Positions 1-6,126 of a stretch of DNA of 6,577 nucleotides are shown here, in pieces (the first letter of the stretch is position 1; each line of letters begins with the position of its first letter). The notes beneath the pieces were generated by a model, which ran no database searches, was not told the origin of the DNA, and was given only the letters and a program-made list of their open reading frames with translations. The stretch spans positions 1 through 6,577 of the forward strand of contig NZ_JBPESN010000101.1 of assembly GCF_051710625.1 (NCBI RefSeq), written 5' to 3'. The position numbers and the translations under genes are program-made. The stretch is from JBPESN01 sp051710625. GTDB lineage: Bacteria > Pseudomonadota > Gammaproteobacteria > Enterobacterales > Enterobacteriaceae.

Positions 1-435
1 TAGCCCATGATGACGGCTAAATATTGAAGTAGACGCCGACCTGCTAACCCCGGCGGCGGCTGGGCCGTTCACCGTCGGGCTAAGCCAGGCCCGTCTGCCG
101 CCGGAGGTCAGGGTGGGCGCACGGGCCGACGGCCGCCCTGACCGTCGCAGCCAGGTGAAAGATAAGACCGTTCCGCTTTATCGACCCCTGGTGGCGGTGG
201 GGGGGTGATACCGACAGCGATGAGGAGGTGCATTTTCGCGCCCGCAAGCTGATGGTGGGCGCCAGGCTTAACGGTCTGCTTATCACCGCCGTGGTGCGCG
301 GGCGGCGTACCGCCACAGACCAGCTGTGGGCACCGGGCCAGCGGGTACGGATAAAGAGCGAGCCACACGGTCTTGACGGCATTTTACCTGATGCACCGAC
401 GTTTCAGAGGCGGGCGCGGCCTGCCTCTGCAGACC

Positions 436-465
436 CTGCTGACGCTGCTGACGCTGCTGACGCTG
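436..465 (+). repeat. 9-bp tandem repeat, three copies plus CTG, inside the gp44 remnant
   Basis: CTGCTGACG occurs three times in a row (436-444, 445-453, 454-462) and is followed by CTG. In the local reading frame it encodes LLTLLTLLTL just before the conserved ENGVW segment. Related proteins have, as I recall, only a short Thr/Leu strand here, so the repeat probably expanded by slippage and added residues in steps of three. Confidence 0.85.
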
Positions 466-562
466 CGCGAAAATGGCGTCTGGTTGCCAGATGCGCTGCC
501 CGGAAGCAAACGGGTGAGCAAGGTCAAGGGCCAAAAAGGTGCAAAAACGTTATGGCAAAGCT

Positions 563-567
563 GGGAG
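563..567 (+). promoter_or_regulatory. Ribosome binding site for the gp45-like gene
   Basis: GGGAG lies seven bases before ATG 575. It supports 575 as the original start, inside the end of the gp44 gene, rather than the internal TTG at 631 or ATG at 664 that lie in the frame of the rest of the protein. Confidence 0.55.
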
Positions 568-574
568 CAGATAG

Positions 575-1242
575 ATGGCTGACCTGATAGCACACACATC
601 GACCACCGTATTCGCCGTGCCCTGGGCGGCTTGCGTCTGCCCTACCGCGCGGTATTGAGTCGCATGACGCTCACCGGCGGCGTCCAGACCGCCCAGGTCT
701 CGGGACTGGCCGGGGAGAATACGCCGGACGTAAAGCTGTTCCAGCACTACGGCCTGACCTTTGGGGCCGCCGCCGCCACCATGGCGGTGGTGTTGCCGGT
801 GGGCGGCCGTACCCGCCATAGTATCGTGATTGCCACCGAACACAACACCTACTACCGGCTGCAAGGGCTGGCAAACGGTGAGGTGGCGCTCTACAGTGAC
901 GAAGGTGCCAAAATCGTTATCTGGCGCGAAAGAATTATCGAGGTGGAATACGACGAGTATCGGGTTAAATGCAAACGCTATCAGGTTCAGGCCGAAGAGC
1001 GCGCCGGCAGCGAGACGCCGATGCTGTCAACCTCACAGGCACTGACCGCCGAGAGGCCTATCAGCGGCCACGGCGGTATGACGATTAACGGCGGCGACGG
1101 CGCGGTGGCGCGCTTTGCGGGGGATATTGAGCACCAGGGCGGGCCCCTGCGCAGCGCCGAGGTAAAAATCAACGGCATCCGGCAAAGTGGACACAGGCAC
1201 CCGACACCTTCCGGGCTGTCTGACGGACCGGTTAACGGGTAA
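575..1242 (+). pseudogene. Mu gp45-like baseplate spike protein, frameshifted near its start
   Basis: This is the spike that tips the tail tube and pierces the outer membrane, the Mu counterpart of P2 gpV. From about 598 to 1242 a single open frame runs IDHRIRRALGGLRLPYRAVL, then AQVSGLAGENTPDVKLFQHY, then ANGEVALYSDEGAKIVI: the OB-fold domain of the Mu Gp45 family. A glycine-rich part (GGMTINGGDG) and a GHRH motif at 1189-1200 follow. In related spikes a His-x-His motif binds iron at the tip. ATG 575 (MADLI) is out of phase with this frame, so one base was lost between about 587 and 598. The repaired length is about 222 codons, slightly over the roughly 200 of Mu gp45. Everything after the first few codons is intact, so a shortened product from ATG 664 is possible but would lack the start of the OB fold. 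Confidence 0.88.
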
Positions 1243-1337
1243 GATAGCGTCGCGGCTCGCGACGCACACCACCGTACCAGTTACCCTCTACGCCCGCGTC
1301 ACTCCTCCCGCACCGTCGCTTACTTTACCCTGACGCC
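1243..1337. other. Unassigned gap between gp45 and gp46
   Basis: The other gene joins in this operon overlap or nearly touch, but here about 95 bases separate the gp45 stop from the gp46 start. Bases 1241-1330 are open in one frame (KIASRLATHTTVPVTLYARV onward, ending TAA-free until TGA at 1331) but have no ATG start and no ribosome binding site I can see. I do not recognise the peptide. It could be the end of a lost small gene or non-coding sequence. A strong hairpin sits at its left edge. Confidence 0.4.
1247..1265. repeat. Perfect 8-bp GC-rich hairpin after gp45
   Basis: GCGTCGCG at 1247-1254 is the exact reverse complement of CGCGACGC at 1258-1265, with GCT as the loop. It begins five bases after the gp45 stop. 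No run of T follows, so it is not a typical rho-independent terminator. It might slow ribosomes or protect the upstream message, or be chance in GC-rich DNA. Confidence 0.6.
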
Positions 1338-1687
1338 ATGGACGCACTGATTGACAGCCAGACCGGTGATTACACCGGCACTCGCACCACTGACCTGCAT
1401 AACGCGTTCTACCTACGCCTGATGACGCCGCGCGGGCAATATTGGGCTGACCCACAGCTGGGGCCACGTTTGCACGAATTGGCGCGGGCCAAAGACTCGA
1501 CCGCCACCCGGCGACTGGCCCGCAATATGCCGAACAGGCATTGCAACCACTGCTGGCCGATAACCGTGCCCGCCGCATTGACGTCCGAGTCAGCCGTCCG
1601 GCACAAGGTGACCTGCGGCTGCATATCGACGTCGTGGCCGCCAACGGCAATTTGCAAACCATTACTCACCCGGTAAAGGTCATTTAA
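1338..1687 (+). pseudogene. Mu gp46-like baseplate wedge protein (GPW/gp25 type), one frameshift
   Basis: The protein corresponds to Mu gp46, a gpW/gp25-like baseplate wedge component. From ATG 1338 it reads MDALIDSQTGDYTGTRTTDL, then YLRLMTPRGQYWADPQLGPR and LHELARAKD, typical of the family's N-terminal half. At 1523 the frame breaks: an expected CGC CAA is written CGCAA, so one C of a pair has been lost. In the next frame the protein continues as QYAEQALQPLLADNRARRID and ends ITHPVKVI with TAA at 1685-1687. Unrepaired, the frame from 1338 runs on to an unrelated ending at 1676. The repaired length is about 117 codons. The end overlaps the start region of the gp47 gene. No clear ribosome binding site precedes ATG 1338; the protein pattern decides the start. 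Confidence 0.85.
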
Positions 1688-2775
1688 ACGGAATATCACC
1701 ACGGCGCTCAGCGCCGCCACCCATACCGAGATTACCGACACACTCTTGCACGATATCCGCAACCAGTTGCCGGACGCCGATACCGGTCCCGACAGTGACT
1801 ACACGGACACGGTGCGCGCGAACGCCATTGCCAGCGCGCTGCAGGGGCTATACCGCACCAGCTGTGGATAGTGCGGCAAATGTTCCCGGACACCGCCGAC
1901 CATGACTATCTGGTAATGCACGCCCGCACGCGCAACCTGACCTCGAAAGCAGCTACCCCGGCCGGCGGCGAAGTACGCCTGACCGGCAACCCCGGCGCAA
2001 ACATTACCGGCCTACTGCAATTGCGTCCCACCGGCAGCCGTCAGCGCTACCAGACCACCGCGCCGGGCACGATAGACACAACGGGTAGCCTGAGATTGCC
2101 CGCCCGCGCGCTGCAAAGCAGTACCCAGGGCAATCTGGCGGACAATACGCCGGTGACGCTGCTGATAACCCCAGCCGGTGTTGACAGCAACGTCATTATC
2201 GCCCGCATGGTCGGCGGCAGCGAGGCCGAATCCAACGCCGCCCTGCTGGCACGTCTGCTGGAGGTGATACGCCGTCCGCCGGCGCGCGGCAATCAATACG
2301 ATTACCATCGCTGGGCGGTGTCCCTGCCCGGCGTCACCGAAGCCCATATCTACCCGCTGCGCCGGGGCTACGGTACGGGTGGATGTGGTGATAGTCACCC
2401 ATAACGACCTGCCGTCGCCGGAGACGCTTAAGGCGGTGCAGCGCTACCTTGACGAGATGCGCCCGGCCACCGCGAAAAACTGTCTGGTACCGCCCCCGAG
2501 GTGGTGAAAGCCGGTATCACGGCCAGGTCAGCATGAGCAATCTGACGCTGGAGGCCGCGCGCAAACAGATTACGGCCGCGCTCAGTGACTATTTTAACCG
2601 CCTGGCCCCCAGTGAGGTGGCGGTCAGAACCCAGCTGGGGGCGCTGATATCCGAGGTGGACGGCGTGGTGGACTATCAGTTGCTTGCCCCCAGCGCCAAT
2701 CTGGTGCCGGTGGTGAACAAGCAGACCGTGCAGTGGATACGCGCAGGCACCATCACAGTAGAAAAAATGCCATGA
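1677..2775 (+). pseudogene. Mu gp47-like baseplate J protein, lost start and four frameshifts
   Basis: Baseplate J proteins form the wedges of contractile tails. The text can be followed in five pieces: FKRNITTALSAATHTEITD (about 1683-1853), HQLWIVRQMFPDTADHDYL through GGSEAESNAALLARLLEVIR and GNQYDYHRWAVSLPGVTEAH (1856-2376), VDVVIVTHNDLPSPETLKAV (2379-2497), EVVKAGITA (2498-2524), and VSMSNLTLEAARKQITAALS to TITVEKMP (2527-2775). Each join is explained by one base: CC to C near 1855, an extra G in GGG 2377-2379, a lost G near 2498, and a lost C near 2525. The likely initiator codon is AGG at 1677, giving (R)SFKRN where M is expected, so the start appears mutated from ATG. The repaired length of about 366 codons fits the family. 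The stop overlaps the next gene in an ATGA. Confidence 0.9.
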
Positions 2776-3359
2776 ACAGCCGCGATTACGCGCAGCTGCT
2801 CAATACCTTGCTGCTACCGAAAAGCTATGCGCTAACCGGCAAGCGACTCGGTGTCGAACTGCAGGTCGAGGGGAAGAGCCTGGCACAGCTGGAAATCTGC
2901 GCCGGCGAAGTGGCTGACGGTATCACGCTTTTTCTGGCAGTCGGGCTGCTGGTCGACTGGAAGCGGATGTTGGGAATTTTCCCCGACAGCAGCATGACGC
3001 TACAGCAACGTCGCCAGCAGGTACTGACCAGGATTAACGCCACTGGCGGCCTGAGCCGGTAATACTTTATCAGCTCGGCCAAATCGCGGGGTTACCGCGT
3101 TACCATCGACGAGTCGGAGCCGTTCCGCGCCGGCATTGGCCGAGCCGGCGAGCGTATCTGGGTGCCGGAGATTATCTGGCTGTGGATAGTCAATATCGAT
3201 AACGCACAGGTGCCTGTCTACCGCTTCCGCGCCAGTGGCTCGGTGGCCGGGGAAAAGCTGCTGACCTTTGGGCAGAACCTGATTGAAGGGCTGTTTAAGG
3301 ACCTGAAACCCGCGCACACCCAAGTGGTGTTTAACTACAGGGAGAAAACGCGCCCATGA
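2772..3359 (+). pseudogene. Mu gp48-like tail protein (DUF2313/YmfQ type), single in-frame stop
   Basis: This gene sits between baseplate J and the fibre in Mu-like phages, and its product is thought to join the baseplate (a role like P2 gpI). One unbroken frame of 196 codon positions runs from MNSRDYAQLLNTLLLPKSYA, through VDWKRMLGIF and RRQQVLTRINATGGLSR, to YFISSAKSRGYRVTIDESEP, then GERIWVPEIIWLW and the end VVFNYREKTRP. The only lesion is TAA at 3060-3062, in the middle of the family's 'GG(L)S-x-x-YFI' segment. CAA to TAA is the simplest cause. ATG 2772 overlaps the gp47 stop (ATGA), a layout that allows coupled translation. The stop at 3357-3359 overlaps the next start in the same way. 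The truncated product would be 96 residues and lose the conserved C-terminal half. Confidence 0.85.
3339..3344 (+). promoter_or_regulatory. Ribosome binding site of fibre gene 1
   Basis: AGGGAG lies 11 bases before ATG 3356, within the last codons of the gp48-like gene. With the ATGA overlap it supports 3356 as the start of the first fibre gene. Confidence 0.5.
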
Positions 3360-4519
3360 AGGATATTATCGCGGCGAGTGGCAGCGAGAACGGGCTATTT
3401 CATGACGGCGCGCCGGCCGGCGACGTCAGGGGGACCGTGGTCTACGCCCAGTGGCTGGACGCCATGCAGGGGGCGGTCATCGATACCCAGACCGAGCAGA
3501 GAAATATTCTGACGGCCGCCGGAATGCAGCCCAACCCGGCGCAACATAACCAGTTGGCCGAGGCCATCAAGGGGCTGATTGCGCAAGCCCGGCAGGAGAA
3601 TGAAAAACGCAGCCTGCTCAGGAAAAACAACGGCGTGGACATCCCGGATAAGGCGGCGTTCGTGGTCAATCTGTGGTTAAAAAATACCGTTGGCCAGGCA
3701 CAAAACGCACTGGACAAACGTACCGGTGGCACGGTTAACGGCAGTCTGCAGATCACCCATTCGGTCAATGTCGGCGACAGCGATTCAGGGCTGATTGCCA
3801 ATGGCAAAGGCGGCGTGGCGCTGTACATCAACAATGTCAAAACCGGCGAATGGAATACCCAGCGCCTGCATTGGGTACAAGACCTTGAAGTGGGTGAAAA
3901 CTGACCGCGCCAGTGGCGGAGCGATCTTTGGCAAAGCCGTCTCGCTATCCGGTGGCGGCCATCTCACGGATATTCTCCATTTTTATGGCCGGGGGCAAAG
4001 CGGCAACGAGACACGTTCAGGTGAATGCCGCTATTACCCTTATCCAGGCAATCCCATGAGCACGGAATTTTACGGTGCCGATGTGGTGAGCAGTCATTAT
4101 GAACATCGCCTTATTATTAATCGCGGTGGCGGTAACATTAAGTGGTTCGTTTTTAAGGATGACGGTAGCGCTTATGCCATGCAGAGGCACTGGCAAAATA
4201 ACTCGGACCGGCGGATAAAAAGCGATATTGCGAAAATAGAAAATGGCCTTGCAAAAGTCGAAACGCTGACGGGCTATACGTATGTCCTTGCCGAACATCG
4301 CTAGGCGGGTGTGATGGCACGGTTGTCAAGAATGTAAAAGCCGTCGCCTATGGCAGCATATCCGCCTTGCTGATGGAAGCAATAAAAAACCTGTCCGCGA
4401 AAGTGAAAGCGCAGCAGGCAGAGATTGAGGCACTGAAAACCGTAATGCGCTCAGCGCTGGACGTAGCCGAATCACCGGCACAGACTCAGAATATGGATAA
4501 TGACGGGGAGACACCCTAA
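3356..4519 (+). pseudogene. Tail fibre gene 1 with C-terminal S74 chaperone domain, disrupted
   Basis: The fibre would bind the host surface. The N-terminal part (MKDIIAASGSENGLFHDGAP to NILTAAGMQP, residues 1-60) is a fibre attachment domain shared with the next gene. A shaft with TGGTVNGSLQITHSVNVGD follows to the stop at 3902-3904. A frameshift near 3890 moves the frame to DRASGGAIFGKAVSLSGGGH and on to SDRRIKSDIAKIENGLAKVE, the start of a Peptidase_S74 intramolecular chaperone. The Ser (4203) and Lys (4218) spacing matches the self-cleavage pair known from endosialidase-type fibres. TAG 4302-4304 interrupts it, followed in frame by AGVMA. The text then resumes in another frame from 4313 as DGTVVKNVKAVAYGSISALL, a coiled coil (LSAKVKAQQAEIEALK) and a TAA at 4517. 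About 20-30 residues of the S74 domain seem to be missing near 4316. Confidence 0.82.
4505..4510 (+). promoter_or_regulatory. Ribosome binding site of fibre gene 2
   Basis: GGGGAG lies nine bases before ATG 4520, inside the final codons of fibre gene 1. The stop TAA (4517-4519) and the start ATG (4520-4522) are directly adjacent, so reinitiation or coupled translation is likely in the intact operon. Confidence 0.55.
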
Positions 4520-5404
4520 ATGAAAGAGATTATTTCGCCAATCGACACTGCCGATGGCCTGTTCCATGATGGCGACCCGTCTACCGGTGCTGAGGGGACG
4601 GTGGTGCACGCCAAATGGCTGAATGCCATGCAGGGGGCGATGATTGACACCCAGACGGAGCATAAGAATATTCTGGCTGAGGTGGGCATGAAGCCCGATG
4701 GCAGCCAGTCGGTACAGCTACTGACGGCAATTAAAGACATTGCAACAAGTATTGCGGCAGAGACCAGTGCCAGTATCCTGCCTGTCGGTGCCCCTATCGC
4801 CTGGCCGTCAGATAACATTCCTGCAGGTTATGCCCTGATGCAGGGACAGACATTTGATAAAAGTAAATATCCGAAATTGGCAATAGCATACCCATCAGGG
4901 ATCATTCCTGATATGCGTGGCTGGATGATCAAAGGCAAGCCGGAAACGGGCGCTCAATCCTGAGTCAAGAGTAGGATGGCGTCAAATCTCACAGTCACGG
5001 AGCTGTGGTATCAGATACGGATTTAGGCATAAAAAATACCAGTATTTTTGACCATGACTATTAAAGAAACTAGCGTTTTTGATTATGGCACAAAGACCAG
5101 CAGCCATAATGGCGATCATACGCATAACTATACCGCTAAAGCGTAAGCAAGTGGCGACAGTACTTGGATTCATTGCGTGGATGCTCAGGTTTCTTATGGT
5201 GATTACAATAAAACCACGCATAGCGCCGGTGGGCATACTCACTCTGTTGGAATAGGCGCACACAATCATATTGTTGGCATAGGTGCTCATTCACATACTG
5301 TCGCTATTGGCTTACACGGGCATGTCGTTTCAATCACGCCAACGGGAAATAGTGAAAACACGATTAAAAATATCGATTTTAATTATATCGTGAGTCTAGC
5401 TTAA
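4520..5404 (+). pseudogene. Tail fibre gene 2 with collar domain and His-x-His repeat tip, disrupted
   Basis: Residues 1-52 (MKEIISPIDTADGLFHDGDP to HKNIL) match fibre 1 at 32 of 52 positions by my count. Residues about 87-142 are a phage tail collar domain: LPVGAPIAWPSDNIPAGYAL, then YPSGIIPDMRGWMIKGKPET. A lost base near 4955 gives a stop at 4961-4963. In the next frame the protein continues LSQE, TAG 4972-4974 (probably from CAG), DGVKSHSHGAVVSDTDLG and FDHDY, then TAA 5059-5061. From about 5063 another frame gives KETSVFDYGTKTSSHNGDHT, a TAA at 5144-5146, then DAQVSYGDYNKTTHSAGGHT and the His-rich repeats, ending IDFNYIVSLA at TAA 5402. Such tips trimerise and bind iron in T4 gp37; here this is inferred from motif only. 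The last 350 bases are much more AT-rich than the upstream genes, suggesting a separate origin. Confidence 0.85.
5234..5341 (+). repeat. 27-bp coding repeat giving four 9-residue His-x-His units
   Basis: Units begin at 5234, 5261, 5288 and 5315 and read HTHSVGIGA, HNHIVGIGA, HSHTVAIGL and HGHVVSITP. The bases have diverged, but the period and the His positions are kept, so selection acted on the protein. Two more His-x-His motifs lie upstream in the same decayed gene: HSH at 4990-4998 and HTH at 5117-5125. Confidence 0.85.
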
Positions 5405-5406
5405 TC

Positions 5407-5749
5407 ATGGATTTTAATCCGTCAGACATCGCAAAAATCATTACTGTATTTAATTATCTTGCTGATACAAAAGAATTCATTGGCAAAGGCAACGCATGGC
5501 TCCCCCCTGGTATAGGATTACCAGCTTACTGTACAGACATTGAGCCACCAGAAAAAAAAGATGATTTTTGCTTGGTTTTTAGTGAGAAAGAAAATAAGTG
5601 GCATCAGGTGGAAGACCACCGAGGACAAGTGGTATATTGTATAAAAACAGGACAAGCTATAAAAATAGACGCTCTTGGAGCAGTTCCTAATAACACGACG
5701 CCGTTAGCCCCAGGGGTGATTTTTTCAAATGGGATGGTCTCGCTTGGAT
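5407..5749 (+). pseudogene. Tail fibre assembly protein (Mu gpU / caudo_TAP type), frameshifted and cut by the IS
   Basis: These proteins help fibres fold and stay at the fibre tip. From ATG 5407 the text reads MDFNPSDIAKIITVFNYLAD, then WLPPGIGLPAYCTDIEPPE, and the family hallmark KWHQVEDHRGQVVY at residues about 64-77, followed by LGAVPNNTTPLAPG. At a run of six T (5720-5725) the frame breaks; adding one T restores FFKWDGLAWIV, the usual 'xKWDGxxWV' segment. Unrepaired, the frame ends at TAG 5752-5754. Family members normally go on for some 40-70 residues after this tryptophan segment; here the text stops where IS911-like sequence begins, so the C-terminal part appears cut off. ATG 5407 is two bases after the fibre 2 stop, with no clear ribosome binding site, so coupled translation is likely. 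The gene shares the AT-rich character of the fibre 2 tip. Confidence 0.85.
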
Positions 5750-5782
5750 TGTAGTGGCACACTGAATTTGGTTACCTGAACA

Positions 5783-5801
5783 GAGCTGATATGCTCACCT
5801 C
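5783..5801. promoter_or_regulatory. Inverted repeat in the IS leader
   Basis: GAGCTGA (5783-5789) pairs with TCACCTC (5795-5801) around the loop TATGC with one mismatch at 5786. As I recall, IS911-type leaders have GAGGTGA here, giving a perfect stem. Hairpins in IS leaders can hold down transposase translation from outside transcripts; that role here is inference. Confidence 0.45.
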
Positions 5802-5821
5802 AGAACAATACGGGTGCACCA

Positions 5822-6126
5822 ATAAAAAGAAAAAATTTTAGTCCTGGATTCAAACGCGAATCCGCTCAACTAGTTTTCGACCAAAATTACACCGCCGCGC
5901 AAGCAGCAAAAGCCATGGACGTCGGCCATTTCTACGATGACGAAATGGGTAAAACAACTGCGTGATGAGCGACAGGGGGAAACGCCAAAAGCCTCTCCCA
6001 TAACCCCGGAATAAATCGAAATACGTGAGCTCAAGAAGAAAGTACAACGCATTAAAATGGAAAAATGAAATATTAAAAAAGGCTACAGCGCTCTTGATGT
6101 CAGACTCCCTGAACAGTTCTCGTTAA
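5822..6126 (+). pseudogene. orfA: IS911-like OrfA, start lost, two frameshifts and a stop
   Basis: OrfA supplies the DNA-binding part of the transposase and acts as a regulator. The text starts at ATA 5822, where ATG is expected: (I)KRKNFSPGFKRESAQLVFDQ, then the helix-turn-helix TAAQAAKAMDVG. An extra T in 5929-5931 shifts the frame; the protein resumes as STMTKWVKQLRDERQGETPK and ASPITPE. TAA 6012-6014 replaces the expected Gln codon, then IEIRELKKKVQRIKME follows. An extra A in 6061-6065 shifts it again to NEILKKATALLMSDSLNSSR, stopping at TAA 6124-6126. The RELKKKVQRIKMENEILKKA stretch is the leucine zipper known from IS911, used for OrfA-OrfAB pairing. With all four lesions no useful OrfA or OrfAB can be made from this copy. 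Confidence 0.88.
6072..6081 (+). promoter_or_regulatory. IS911-type slippage site (A6G) and AUU start of OrfB
   Basis: ATTAAAAAAG holds AAAAAAG at 6075-6081, read in the orfA frame as A AAA AAG. A -1 shift there enters the orfB frame exactly. ATT at 6072-6074 is in the orfB frame, and in IS911 OrfB is known to begin at an AUU at this position. Both signals are kept although orfA is broken upstream. Confidence 0.8.

Larger units (their letters stand above)
1..582 (+). pseudogene. Mu gp44/P-like tail hub protein (late control D type), 3' remnant
   Basis: In Mu-like phages this protein forms the hub under the tail tube, joined to the spike. Three reading frames together give its C-terminal part. 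Bases 29-205 encode a stretch ending KDKTVPLYRPLVAVGG, matching the family's 'RYRPL' segment. Bases 207-380 encode RARKLMVGARLNGLLITAVV and then QLWAPGQRVRIKSEPHGLDG. Bases 376-582 encode FYLMHRRFRGGRGLPLQ and then ENGVWLPDA, ending near LWQSWEQIDG. The frame changes at a run of seven G (199-205) and again at TTTT near 380. Two TGA codons (8-13) lie in frame upstream, so the 5' side is broken too. The family is usually about 350 residues; perhaps half is present and the rest should lie before the window. The stop overlaps the gp45 start by eight bases. Family assignment is from remembered protein patterns, not a search. Confidence 0.75.

Noticed and set aside
228..587. 119-residue open frame ending in repeated ADAADAADAA
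   Set aside because: Only its first half is the gp44 protein; the alanine-rich half is the 9-bp repeat read out of frame after the break near 380.
1247..1265. Rho-independent terminator after gp45
   Set aside because: The stem is strong but no T run follows, and the tail operon continues directly on the same strand.
2012..2398. 128-residue open frame on the - strand
   Set aside because: It lies opposite the strongly recognisable baseplate J text and has no family pattern or start signal of its own; the same holds for the other long - strand frames at 1288-1662, 3442-3840 and 550-864.
3880..3910. Programmed frameshift in fibre 1
   Set aside because: No slippery heptamer or downstream structure is evident at the break, and similar breaks occur in nearly every neighbouring gene, so decay is the simpler reading.
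5234..5341. Regularly spaced 27-bp repeats as a possible CRISPR array
   Set aside because: The units are adjacent without spacers, differ in bases, and stay in one reading frame as His-x-His protein repeats.
3356..5765. Mu-style invertible fibre segment (G segment with a Gin-type switch)
   Set aside because: Both fibre genes and the assembly gene point the same way, I see no inverted crossover sites flanking alternative ends, and no recombinase gene is in the window.
1..5765. An R-type tailocin (headless tail bacteriocin) still in use
   Set aside because: Baseplate and fibre genes alone cannot tell a tailocin from a prophage, and the many stops and frameshifts make a working particle unlikely.
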